Of a stretch of DNA of 64,000 bases, positions 19,567 to 28,014 are shown piece after piece. The stretch is from Ornithinicoccus sp045032955. Its GTDB lineage: Bacteria; Actinomycetota; Actinomycetes; Actinomycetales; Dermatophilaceae. Both the position numbers and the translations under genes were made by a program. The DNA lies in contig NZ_JBJFZU010000013.1 in the NCBI RefSeq assembly GCF_045032955.1, positions 1 to 64,000 of the forward strand, read 5' to 3'. A model generated the notes under the pieces. The model was not told the origin of the DNA and ran no database searches. It was given only the letters and a program-made list of their open reading frames with translations. Numbering within the stretch: the stretch's first letter is position 1; every line of letters starts with the position of its first letter.

Positions 19567-20369
19567 GGGGACGTTCCTCTCGTCGGGGACGTGGCCACCG
19601 TCAGTGCCGGTCCAGGACGAGCCTGACGTCCGAGGTGGAGCCGGTGCGTGTAGTGCTCGGGGACGAAGTCGGAGACCGCCCACTCCACCGGGCGTCCACT
19701 GGCGTCGACGTAGAGCCGCTCGATGCGGAGCAACGGGTGCCCGACCGGACAGCCCAGCCGCTCGGCGTCGGTCTCGTCAGCGGCGTGGGCTGTCATCGAC
19801 TGCTCCGCCCCGCTGATCTGGAGGCCGCGTCCGGCCAGCGAGCCGATGACCGTGCGCGTGCTCCGGGTGCCGACCTCTGTGAACGGCTCGTCGTCCTCGA
19901 TGAGGAGGCCGATGTCCGGGGGCAGGTGGACCGAGGTGTGGCAGAACACCGTGCCCTGGTGGCGGCGGACGAACCGCATTCCGTACATGAGGCGCCCGGT
20001 CAGCTGCAGCGCCGCGCCCGCGCGCAGGTCGAAGGTCCCCCCCAACGGCTGGAGGATCTCCATCTCGGTGTCCTGCGAGAGCGCGAGCAGGTCGTCCACC
20101 GTCTCGAAGGCTCGGTGGTACCGCAGATGGGAGGGTGTCAGAAAGGTGCCACGACCGGGGACGCGGTAGACCAGGCCCTCGTTGACCAGGTCGAGGTAGG
20201 CGCGACGGACCGTCTGCCGACTCACGCCGAAGCGTCGACCCAGCTCCCCGTCCGTGGGAAGGGCCTCACCCTCGCCCCACCGTTGGTGCCGGATCTCGTC
20301 GCGGAGAGCGGCGGCGAGCCGGCGGTAGCCCGGCTGCTCCGCGCGGGCCGTCATCTGCGGCTGTGCCAC
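19563..20369 (-). CDS. GntR-family (HutC-type) regulator of module 1
   Basis: 268 aa from GTG 20369, with GAGAGGGA upstream; the frame is open to 20810 but that runs through the divergent thioesterase. The winged helix (residues 10-75) has RRFGVSRQTVRRAYLDL and GLVYRVPGRGTFL. A UTRA-type ligand domain follows, ending in RPVEWAVSDFVPEHY. It is the first gene of the module-1 operon and overlaps the CaiB start by 4 nt. It probably binds the palindrome at 20404-20419 and represses both the operon and the thioesterase. Confidence 0.88.
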   Translation of the reverse strand: MAQPQMTARAEQPGYRRLAAALRDEIRHQRWGEGEALPTDGELGRRFGVSRQTVRRAYLDLVNEGLVYRVPGRGTFLTPSHLRYHRAFETVDDLLALSQDTEMEILQPLGGTFDLRAGAALQLTGRLMYGMRFVRRHQGTVFCHTSVHLPPDIGLLIEDDEPFTEVGTRSTRTVIGSLAGRGLQISGAEQSMTAHAADETDAERLGCPVGHPLLRIERLYVDASGRPVEWAVSDFVPEHYTHRLHLGRQARPGPALTVATSPTRGTSP

Positions 20370-20403
20370 GTCATCCCTCTCTGCGGTGTGAGACGAGCAT
20401 GGC

Positions 20404-20419
20404 AAATGGCATACCATTT
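20404..20419. promoter_or_regulatory. Probable GntR operator
   Basis: AAATGG and CCATTT are perfect inverted arms around CATA, giving a TGG-N4-CCA core of the kind bound by HutC-type GntR repressors. It lies between the GntR and thioesterase starts. A second AAATGG half-site lies at 20424-20429. Confidence 0.6.
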
Positions 20420-20498
20420 CGTCAAATGGTGGCCGTGTCGGTCTCCGATGGGCGCGCAGGTGCGCGTGAGACGCCGTGACCACGAAGGAGAGGCAGCG

Positions 20499-20915
20499 AT
20501 GAAAGAGAGCGTCAGCAGCGAGGAGCAGGTGCCGCGCACGTCGAACTTCTCCGACCTCCTCGGCATCGAGGAGGCCGGTGCAGGACCGGAACGGGTGGTC
20601 AACCGGATGCCCGTGTCGCAGCGTCTGGCCAACCGCAACGGCGTGCTCCACGGTGGGGCGCTGATGTCGTTGGTCGACCACACCGCAGGGACGTTGGCCC
20701 TGCTCAGCTGCCCTCCGGGGCGGACGACGGTCACTGTCGAGGGGAAGACCAACTTCTTCAGGTCGGCGCGCGTGGGGGACACGGTGACAGCGGTGGCGAC
20801 GCCCCTGCACGTCGGCCGCACGACCCTTGTGGTCCTGGTGACCACGACGAGAGGCGACGGCAAGGAGCTGTCGGCCTCCATGCAGACCCAGCTCTTCGTG
20901 GAGTGGACCGGTTGA
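20499..20915 (+). CDS. PaaI-type hotdog thioesterase
   Basis: 138 aa from ATG 20499, with AAGGAGAGG upstream. NGVLHGGALMSLVDHTAG (about 48-65) is the hotdog thioesterase signature with its catalytic-loop Asp. The family hydrolyses acyl-CoAs in the cytosol. Its divergent position opposite the GntR operon suggests it clears stalled CoA esters from that pathway. It converges on the aconitase-family gene with 24 bp between stops and no clear terminator. Confidence 0.85.
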   Translation: MKESVSSEEQVPRTSNFSDLLGIEEAGAGPERVVNRMPVSQRLANRNGVLHGGALMSLVDHTAGTLALLSCPPGRTTVTVEGKTNFFRSARVGDTVTAVATPLHVGRTTLVVLVTTTRGDGKELSASMQTQLFVEWTG

Positions 20916-20939
20916 CCGGCCCCGGTCGCGTCCCTCGGG

Positions 20940-22871
20940 CTACCGCGCCGCGAGCAGGTCCAGCAGTCCACCCGCGAGGGCGATCTCCCGCTCCCGTGGC
21001 GACAGGTCGATGCGCAGCGGGACCGGCCCCTCGTCGGTCTCGGCGGTGACCGAGTCCCGGGCTTGCCGGAGAGCGTCCGCCAGGCCCGGGATGGACCACT
21101 CCTGGCCGACGTGGGCCCGGTCACGGTCGGACGGGTCCTCCAGGACGAGGGGAAGGATGCCGACCGCGATCAGGTTGCGTCGGTGGATCCGGGCAAAACT
21201 GGCGGCGGCGACGACCCGCACACCCAGGTGCAACGGGGAGAGCGCCGCGTGCTCGCGGGAGGAGCCCTGGCCGTAGTTGTGGCCACCGATGATCAGCCCG
21301 CCGCCCCAGCCGTGCACGCGGTCGTGGAACTCCGGGTCGATCCGTCGGAACATGAACTCCGCGCACAGGGCGATGTTGGACCAGACCGCCATGGCGATGA
21401 CTCCGTCGGGCGCCATGTCGCCGGTGGAGATGTCGTCGCCCACGACGATCCCGACCTTGGCGCGCACGTCCTCCGGCAGCGGCCCGGGGCGGTGTGGCGG
21501 CACCAGGTTGTCGCCGCGTTCGATGTCGACGTGGTGACGCTGGTCGGCGGGCAGGGGCGCGGTGATGTGGATGTCGACGACGGACGGGTCGGAGGGGACG
21601 GCTGGTCGCCGCTCGGGCAGCTGCATCCCGCGGGGGTCCGTGATGCGGCCGGTCACCGCGCTGGCCGCCGCGGTCGAGGGGGAGCAGAGGTAGACCTGGT
21701 CCTCGGCGGTTCCGCTGCGTCCGGGGAAGTTGCGGTTGAAGGTCCGCAGGGACGGCTCTCCCTTGACCGGGGCCTGGCCGATGCCGATGCACGGGCCGCA
21801 GATGGGTTCGAGGACCCGTGCCCCGGCGGCGAGCAGGTCCTGGTGGACGCCGGCGCGGATGACGGTGTCGAGGATCTGCCGCGACCCCGGGGTCACGGTC
21901 ACCTGGAGTCCGGGGGCCACAGAACGGCCGCGGAGCGACGCGGCGACGGTGGCCAGGTCCTCGTAGGAGCTGTTGACCGAGGAGCCCACGCAGACCTGCA
22001 CGAGCTCCGTGCCCTCCATCTCGGTCACCGGCACCACGTTCCCCGGCGAGTGCGGGACTGCCACCAGGGGCTCCAGGGTGGACAGCTCGACGATCTCTCG
22101 CTCGTCATAGACGGCTCCCGGATCCGCCTGGAGCGGTCGGAAGTCGGCGGGTCGATGCTGCGCCTGCAGCCAGCGGCGGGTCTGCTCGTCGGAGGGGAAG
22201 ATCGCTGCGGTGGCGCCGGTCTCGACGATCATGTTGGCGATGGTGGCGCGCGCCGTCACCGTGAGGTCCGCCAGGCCCTCGCCGTAGAACTCGAACACCG
22301 AACCTCGGCCCCCTCGCACGCCGCGGCGGCGCAGGATCTCGAGGACGACATCCTTGGCCTCGACGGCCGGTGGCAGGGAGCCGGTCACCTCGACGCCCAC
22401 CACCCGCGGGCACGTGAGCTCGGCACCGAAGCCGGCCAGGGTCACCGCGACATCCAGACCGCCGGCGCCGGTAGCGAACATACCGAGCGCGCCGGCCATG
22501 GTGGTGTGCGAGTCGGCACCGATGAGCAGGTGCCCAGGTCGGCCGAAGCGTTCCAGGTGGATGTAGTGGGAGAGGCCGTTGCCCGCCGGGGAGTAGCGCA
22601 GGCCGTAGCGGGCGCAGAAGGTGCGCAGGTAGCGGTGGTCCTGCATGTTCTTGTCGTCGATCTGCAGCACGTTGTGGTCGACGTACACGACGGCCAGCGG
22701 TACGGCGACCTCGTCGACGCCGAGCTGCTCGAACTGCATGGCGGCCATCGTGGCGGTGGCGTCCTCGAGCAGCACCTGGTCGACGTCGAGAGTGATGTCG
22801 GTCCCGGGCTCCAGCCGGCCCTGGCGCAGGTGGTCGAGCAGGATCTTGCGGGTCAGGTTCTCGGCGCTCAC
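20940..22871 (-). CDS. Aconitase-family hydratase (single chain, Aquifex-type length)
   Basis: 643 aa from GTG 22871, which overlaps the CaiB stop as GTGA. The [4Fe-4S] ligands are visible as Cys in VQVCVGSSVNSS and the pair in ICGPCIGIG. The swivel domain near the C-terminus has GHNYGQGSSREHAALSP. ADSHTTMAGALG near 125 is also typical. At about 640 residues it is shorter than AcnA/AcnB and resembles the Aquifex-type aconitate hydratases or LeuC-LeuD fusions. In this operon (IclR, CaiB, this gene) it may act on a tricarboxylate or branched C5-C6 hydroxyacid and not be the housekeeping aconitase. Confidence 0.85.
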   Translation of the reverse strand: MSAENLTRKILLDHLRQGRLEPGTDITLDVDQVLLEDATATMAAMQFEQLGVDEVAVPLAVVYVDHNVLQIDDKNMQDHRYLRTFCARYGLRYSPAGNGLSHYIHLERFGRPGHLLIGADSHTTMAGALGMFATGAGGLDVAVTLAGFGAELTCPRVVGVEVTGSLPPAVEAKDVVLEILRRRGVRGGRGSVFEFYGEGLADLTVTARATIANMIVETGATAAIFPSDEQTRRWLQAQHRPADFRPLQADPGAVYDEREIVELSTLEPLVAVPHSPGNVVPVTEMEGTELVQVCVGSSVNSSYEDLATVAASLRGRSVAPGLQVTVTPGSRQILDTVIRAGVHQDLLAAGARVLEPICGPCIGIGQAPVKGEPSLRTFNRNFPGRSGTAEDQVYLCSPSTAAASAVTGRITDPRGMQLPERRPAVPSDPSVVDIHITAPLPADQRHHVDIERGDNLVPPHRPGPLPEDVRAKVGIVVGDDISTGDMAPDGVIAMAVWSNIALCAEFMFRRIDPEFHDRVHGWGGGLIIGGHNYGQGSSREHAALSPLHLGVRVVAAASFARIHRRNLIAVGILPLVLEDPSDRDRAHVGQEWSIPGLADALRQARDSVTAETDEGPVPLRIDLSPREREIALAGGLLDLLAAR

Positions 22872-24106
22872 AGCACTCCCTCCGTCCGGAGGCGGTCGAC
22901 CTCGGCCTGCGTGAGCCCCAACAGCCCGGTGAGGACCTCGTCGGTGTGCTGTCCCAGGTCCGGGCCGACGCCTCGCGTGCTCCCGGGGGAGTGGGCGAGC
23001 TTGGGGACCACCCCTGGGAACGTGACCTCGCGGACGTCGCCGGTATCGATCTCGACGCGGTGGCGTACCAGCATCTCCCGCTCGGAGTAGTGCGGATCGC
23101 GCAGGATCTCGGCGGCGGAGTAGATGGGCCCCACCGGCACGCCGCATCCCTCCAGCCGCTCGACCACCTCGTCGAGGCCACGGCGCCTGGTCCAGTCCGC
23201 GATGGCACGGTCGATCCGCTCACGGTGGTGGACCCGCTGCGCGTTGTCGGCCAGGTCCGGGTCGTCGGCGAGGTCTTCGCGGCCGACGGCCTGCATCAGC
23301 CTCCGGAAGATGGCGTCGCCGTTGCCGCCGATCACCACCCAGTCCTCGTCGAGACAGGGATAGGTGCTCGACGGAACGATGCCCGGCAGCGACGACCCGG
23401 TCCGGGTCCGCGTGAGTCCGTAGCCGTCGTGCTCCGGCACCAGGTCCTCCAGCACGCCGAACACCGCTTCGTAGAGCGCGACGTCGACGGTCTCGCCGCC
23501 TGGCGTCTCGCCCTCGGTGCCGTCGGCGCGCTCGCGCTGCAGCAGCGCCATCACGGCTCCGAGGGCTCCGTACAGGCCGGCCAGCGTGTCACCGATGCTC
23601 ACCCCGACCCGTACGGGCGGCCGGTCCGGGTCGCCGGTGAGGTTACGCAGCCCACCCATCGCCTCAGCCACGCTCGCGAAGCCCGGACGGTCCCGGTACG
23701 GCCCGGTCTGGCCGTAGCCGCTGATGCGCACGAGGACCAGCTCGGGACGAGCCTGTCGCAGCTGCTGGGGGCCGAGTCCCAGCCGTTCCAGGGTCCCGGG
23801 CCGGAAGTTCTCCAGCACCACGTCGCAGGTTGCCGCGATCCGCAGCACGAGGTCGCGCCCCTCCTCGCTGCGCAGGTCGACGGTGACCGACTTCTTCCCT
23901 CGTGCCATCGTGCGGAAGAGCAGGGACGTCTGGCCTTCGGTGCGCCGCCAGGCGCGCAGCTCGTCCCCGGTGTGGGGACGCTCCACCTTGATGACCTCGG
24001 CGCCGAACTCGCTGAAGAGCCGACCGGCGGTCGGTGCGGCGATGAAGTTGCCGAGCTCGAGAACCCGGATGCCATGCAGTGGTCCTGCAGAAGGTCGACT
24101 GGTCAC
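22868..24106 (-). CDS. CaiB/BaiF CoA-transferase without the usual aspartate
   Basis: 412 aa. The N-terminus has LELGNFIAAPTAGRLFSEFG and KVERPHTGDELR. Where family members carry the CoA-binding aspartate (R-P-G-Y-D), this protein reads RPGFASVAEAMGG, so Asp is replaced by Ala. A G-F-G/A-S-E-A-M-G-G pattern occurs in a broad subfamily, so the protein may be functional with different chemistry. It lies 10 bp after the IclR stop and overlaps the aconitase start. Divergent HMG-CoA-lyase-like partner. Confidence 0.85.
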   Translation of the reverse strand: MTSRPSAGPLHGIRVLELGNFIAAPTAGRLFSEFGAEVIKVERPHTGDELRAWRRTEGQTSLLFRTMARGKKSVTVDLRSEEGRDLVLRIAATCDVVLENFRPGTLERLGLGPQQLRQARPELVLVRISGYGQTGPYRDRPGFASVAEAMGGLRNLTGDPDRPPVRVGVSIGDTLAGLYGALGAVMALLQRERADGTEGETPGGETVDVALYEAVFGVLEDLVPEHDGYGLTRTRTGSSLPGIVPSSTYPCLDEDWVVIGGNGDAIFRRLMQAVGREDLADDPDLADNAQRVHHRERIDRAIADWTRRRGLDEVVERLEGCGVPVGPIYSAAEILRDPHYSEREMLVRHRVEIDTGDVREVTFPGVVPKLAHSPGSTRGVGPDLGQHTDEVLTGLLGLTQAEVDRLRTEGVL

Positions 24107-24116
24107 GTGGAGGTCC

Positions 24117-24935
24117 TCAGGTAGGGCGGACGGTGGCTGGTGAGTCCTCGGCAGAGGGCGAGTGGCCGAGCTGGTCGGACAGCGTGCGTGCGGCTCTCAC
24201 GACGGGCGGCGCCAGCGACGACACGCGGTCGGGGCTGAACCGTTGACGCGGCGCCGCGACGCCGAGCACGGCGGCCAGGCTGCCTCGGTCGTCGAAGACC
24301 GGAGCGCTCAAGGAGACGGCTCCGAGCGACCGCTCTTCGAAGGACGCGGCATACCCGGCGCGCCTGGTCTCGACCGCGATCTCCCGCAGCCGGGCGGGGT
24401 CGGTGATGGTGCGGCTGGTCAGCGCCGGCAGCGCTACCGAGCCGAGCGACTCCATGGCCCCGGGGTCGAAGGCGAGGAAGATCCGCGCTGCGGACCCGGC
24501 GTGCAGGGGGAGGACCTCTCCCACCCGCAGGACCTGCTGCACCGCGTGGCGTGACTCGGCCACGGAGACGCACACGGAGTGCAGTCCGTGGCGGACGTAC
24601 AGGTACGCGCTCTCGTCCGTGGTGTCGCGGAGTCCTTGCAGCACCGGCTGTGCGAGCGAGACGAGGTCCATGCCTCGGCGCGCGATCGCCGCCCAGCGCA
24701 GGGTGGCCAGGCCGGGGAGGTACTCATCACCCCGCCGGTCCAGGAAACCCTCCTCGACCATCGTGTAGAGCAGCCGAAGGGTGGTGGTGGCGGGCAGTCC
24801 GGTCCGTTGTTGCACCTGTCGGGCCGTCAGCGCCGGCTCCTCGGGGGTGAAGGCTTCGAGAACGGCTCCGGCCTTCCTCAGCACCAGGACGGGGCTGGGG
24901 CGGCTCGCGGCCGGACGGCCGCGCACAGAGGTCAT
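24117..24935 (-). CDS. IclR-family regulator of the HMGL/CaiB/aconitase unit
   Basis: 272 aa. The winged helix has LTARQVQQRTGLPATTTLRLL (residues 37-57, one helix-turn-helix). The IclR effector domain follows, with AAVLGVAAPRQRF near the end. It is the first gene of a three-gene operon with CaiB and the aconitase-family gene. Tandem CATCCAC repeats in the divergent region upstream are its likely operators. Confidence 0.87.
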   Translation of the reverse strand: MTSVRGRPAASRPSPVLVLRKAGAVLEAFTPEEPALTARQVQQRTGLPATTTLRLLYTMVEEGFLDRRGDEYLPGLATLRWAAIARRGMDLVSLAQPVLQGLRDTTDESAYLYVRHGLHSVCVSVAESRHAVQQVLRVGEVLPLHAGSAARIFLAFDPGAMESLGSVALPALTSRTITDPARLREIAVETRRAGYAASFEERSLGAVSLSAPVFDDRGSLAAVLGVAAPRQRFSPDRVSSLAPPVVRAARTLSDQLGHSPSAEDSPATVRPT

Positions 24936-25020
24936 CGGTGGACCCCGCGTCGCGCGTCAGGCGTGTTCGGTGACATCGGCGTCATCCCTTCTGCCGCTCG
25001 CCCACGGCGTGAACAGCATA

Positions 25021-25059
25021 CATCCACGATGTGGTTTAACCATCCACGCTGTGGATGGT
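25021..25059. promoter_or_regulatory. Tandem IclR-type operators
   Basis: At 25039-25059, ACCATCCAC and GTGGATGGT are perfect 9-bp arms around GCT. A second, imperfect copy starts at 25021 (CATCCAC-GAT-GTGGTTT). The CATCCAC repeats begin 20 bp apart, about two helical turns. The site is 86 bp upstream of the IclR start and 116 bp upstream of the lyase start. Confidence 0.7.
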
Positions 25060-25174
25060 GCGTGCTACGGTAGTTGCTCGCCCAAAAGTTGACAAGAGGC
25101 CCGCCGACCACAGCTGTGGGGGTCGCTTCGTCGGCCGGGGTACGGAAGCAACGTTGCTGACGAGAGGAAACGGA

Positions 25175-26167
25175 GTGGCCACCGCAACCACCGCCCGGGC
25201 CCGTGGCTACACGGGGATGTCCGCCTTGGGCACCTTCCCCTTCGAGCTGCCGGCGACGGTCACCATCCAGGAGGTCGGACCTCGCGACGGGTTCCAGCTG
25301 GAGCGTCGTCGCATTCCCACCGATGCCAAAGTGGCCATCATCGACGCTCTGTCCGCCAGCGGACTGCCTGCGATCCAGCTGACGTCGTTCGTGCGACCGG
25401 AGGCGGTTCCGCAGCTCTCGGACGCCGATGACGTGCTGCGTCGTATCGAGCGCAACCCGGCGGTCGACTACTCGGTGCTGGTGCCCAACCTCCGCGGTGC
25501 CCAGCGGGCCGCCGCCTTCGCGGTCGACACCTGGGAGCTCATGCTCTCGACGACCGACGCGCACAGCATCGCCAACGCCAACCGTCCGACCAGCGAGGCA
25601 TTCGACCGGATCCGGCCCGCCATCGAGCTGGGACGGGACGAGGGGGTTCGCCTGGTGGGTGTGATGGCGACCGCTCTCGGTTGCCCCTTCGAGGGGCGCC
25701 CTACCTACGACCGGATCGCCTGGGTCGTGGGGTTGTACGCCGAGGCAGGGGTCCGCTGCATCAGCGTGGCGGATACCGCTGGTCTTGCCGACCCGGCCCA
25801 CGTCCACAACGTCTTCGCCCGGCTCAGTCAGGACTTCCCGGACATCACGTTCAGCGTGCACCTGCACAACACGCGCGGCCTGGGCATGGCCAACGTCCTG
25901 GCCAGCATCGCTGCCGGCGTCACGATCCTCGACGCCAGCGTCGGTGGCCTGGGCGGATGCCCCTACGCCCCGGGTGCGAGCGGCAACATCGCCACCGAGG
26001 AACTGGTGCACATGCTGGAGCTCCTCGGGATCGGCACCGGCGTCGACCTCGACGCGCTGATCCGGATCGCCCGGCACGAGGTCGCCCCGGTCGTGGACCA
26101 CTCCCTCGAGAGCTCTTTCGCACGCGCTGACCCGTCCTGGCAGCTGCACACCGGCCCAGATGCTTGA
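25175..26167 (+). CDS. HMG-CoA-lyase-like enzyme (DRE-TIM family)
   Basis: 330 aa from GTG 25175, preceded by GAGAGGAAACGGA; an open frame reaches 25055. VTIQEVGPRDGFQLE holds the catalytic Arg and the metal-binding Asp. HLHNTRGLGMAN holds the metal histidines. GGCPYAPGASGN holds the loop cysteine of HMG-CoA lyases. It cleaves a 3-hydroxy-3-methylglutaryl-type CoA ester to acetyl-CoA and a keto acid. With the divergent CaiB it could form an activate-then-cleave pair acting on HMG, citramalate or citrate. Confidence 0.87.
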   Translation: MATATTARARGYTGMSALGTFPFELPATVTIQEVGPRDGFQLERRRIPTDAKVAIIDALSASGLPAIQLTSFVRPEAVPQLSDADDVLRRIERNPAVDYSVLVPNLRGAQRAAAFAVDTWELMLSTTDAHSIANANRPTSEAFDRIRPAIELGRDEGVRLVGVMATALGCPFEGRPTYDRIAWVVGLYAEAGVRCISVADTAGLADPAHVHNVFARLSQDFPDITFSVHLHNTRGLGMANVLASIAAGVTILDASVGGLGGCPYAPGASGNIATEELVHMLELLGIGTGVDLDALIRIARHEVAPVVDHSLESSFARADPSWQLHTGPDA

Positions 26168-26413
26168 CAGGCAACTGACACCTCTGTGAGGCTCATGTGA
26201 AAACGGAACGCTGTACCACTGGGTGGGTCGCCCCGCGCTCCGCCCCGTCGAGACTCCCGCCGGGACACCGTGCCAGGCAGGCGCTCGTGCGCTACCCGGG
26301 TCCGCACGCACCAGGTCCATCGGAAGGTCAAAGATGACCGCTCAGCCAGAGCGACGGACCCCGTCTGATCACTGCTGTATCACCGCTCATTAGATCCCGC
26401 ACAGGAGAAGACC

Positions 26414-27487
26414 ATGTCAACGAAGACACGCACGACCCTGGCCCGCCGCAGGGGCCCTGCTTTCAGCCTTGCCGCAGCCGCCCTCGTCGTCAGCGCCTGC
26501 GGAAACAGCGCCGATGAGCAAGACGGGAGCAGCGGCGAGGCCGGCGCAGACGTGGAGCCTCTGGAGATCACCGCCGCCACCTACATCCCGCCCTCCTACG
26601 ACGACCTGTACCACGGGTTCGAGGTCTTCATGGAGGAGGCCGAGGGCACCAGCGACGGGGCGATCACCTTCGACTGGTACGACTCCGGGACCTTGCTGGA
26701 GGCGGACCAGCTCGTCCCTGGCCTGACCCAGGGAGTGGCCAACATGGTCTTCACCACCAGCTCCTACATCTCCTCCACCTATCCGATCCTGGGGGTCTAC
26801 GAGCTGCCGTTCGTCACCAACGAGTACGAGGACCAGCGGGCTGCCCTCTCCTACGACAGCGAGCTGCGGACCTTTCTCAACGAGCAGCTGGCGGAGCAGG
26901 ATCTGATGTCCATCGGCACCATGCCGACCACCTACCAGTGGATCTGGACCGCCGATGAGCCGATCACGTCGCCTGAGGACATCAACGGCATGCGCATCCG
27001 TGTGGCCGGCCCTCTTGAGGGGCGCACCATCGAGGCGCTGGGCGGCTCTCCGGTCACCATGAGCTCCGCGGAGGTCTACGAGGCCCTGGAGCGGGGCACG
27101 GTCGACGGTGTCCTCTCCTACATCGGGACCATCCCCGGGCGCAGCCTGCAGGAGGTCGTGAGGTACGGCACCGCTGCCCCCTTCGGCGCCTACAGCGTCG
27201 ACGCCTACGTCCGCAAGAGCTGGTTCGACGACCTGACGGGCGCCCAGCAGGACGCTCTCATGGAGGCCGGTCGCGTGTACTCCGAGGAGGGGACCGACCA
27301 CATGGTGGGTGTCCACGAGGGGCAGTACCTCGAGACGATCGAGGACGCCGGAGTTGAGATCGTCGAGCTCGACGACGCCCAGACCGCAGCCTTCGAGGAG
27401 GCCGTCGCCGAGACCTACGACCAGTGGTCAGAGTCTGTCGACGACCCCGCCACGGCTGAAGAGGCGCTCGGCCTGATCGGGAACTGA
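26414..27487 (+). CDS. dctP: TRAP transporter solute-binding lipoprotein (DctP type)
   Basis: 357 aa. A basic N-terminus and hydrophobic stretch end in the lipobox VVSAC, so the protein is anchored outside the membrane. GMRIRVAGPLEGRTIEALGG and the following ALERGTVDGV are DctP-family signatures; the arginine in the first motif contacts the substrate carboxylate. It captures an organic acid and hands it to DctQM. Its stop overlaps the dctQ start by one base. The 246 bp upstream hold no gene; a TTGACA lies at 26164-26169 but no paired -10 is clear. Confidence 0.9.
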   Translation: MSTKTRTTLARRRGPAFSLAAAALVVSACGNSADEQDGSSGEAGADVEPLEITAATYIPPSYDDLYHGFEVFMEEAEGTSDGAITFDWYDSGTLLEADQLVPGLTQGVANMVFTTSSYISSTYPILGVYELPFVTNEYEDQRAALSYDSELRTFLNEQLAEQDLMSIGTMPTTYQWIWTADEPITSPEDINGMRIRVAGPLEGRTIEALGGSPVTMSSAEVYEALERGTVDGVLSYIGTIPGRSLQEVVRYGTAAPFGAYSVDAYVRKSWFDDLTGAQQDALMEAGRVYSEEGTDHMVGVHEGQYLETIEDAGVEIVELDDAQTAAFEEAVAETYDQWSESVDDPATAEEALGLIGN

Positions 27488-28014
27488 TGACCAGTTCCAG
27501 GAATGCGTTGGAGGCGGTGCGGCGGGCCTTGTACGCGGTCGCCAGAGCGGCCTGGGTCGTCGGTGCCACGGGCATCTTCCTCCTGATGGTGATCATCTGC
27601 TACGACGTCCTGGCCCGCTACGTGCTCAACCAACCCACCGAATGGGTCTTCACCCTCGCCTCCAACGGTCTGCTGGCGATCTCGTTCCTGGCGATCCCCT
27701 ACCTGTACGCCAGGGACGACCACATCGCGGTCGATCTTGTCTACGACCACCTGCCCCGCGCGGTCCGTGTGGGGGCGAGCTGGGCGACCCGGGTGGTCGC
27801 CGTCGTCTTCGGGCTGGTCCTGACGTGGTACGGGATCGACCTCGTCCGATCGGCGTCGACCGCGGGCCTGCAGACCTCGGGAACGTTCAGCCTGCCGGTG
27901 TCCTGGGTCTCCGCCCCGATGGCCCTCGGTGGCCTGCTGCTGGCTCTGATCGCCCTGGTGGCGCCAGCGCCCGCGGTCGATCTTGATACACACCCGAAGG
28001 AGGGCGTCGCATGA
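27487..28014 (+). CDS. dctQ: TRAP transporter small membrane subunit (DctQ type)
   Basis: 175 aa with four hydrophobic segments. NQPTEWVFTLAS and YLYARDDHIAVDLVYD are typical DctQ text between segments 2 and 3. It overlaps dctP by one base and dctM by ATGA, so the three subunits are translated together. Confidence 0.88.
   Translation: MTSSRNALEAVRRALYAVARAAWVVGATGIFLLMVIICYDVLARYVLNQPTEWVFTLASNGLLAISFLAIPYLYARDDHIAVDLVYDHLPRAVRVGASWATRVVAVVFGLVLTWYGIDLVRSASTAGLQTSGTFSLPVSWVSAPMALGGLLLALIALVAPAPAVDLDTHPKEGVA

Noticed and set aside
21063..23090. 675-codon plus-strand open frame opposite the aconitase-family gene
   Set aside because: The aconitase reading shows iron-sulfur ligands and domain motifs; this frame shows none.
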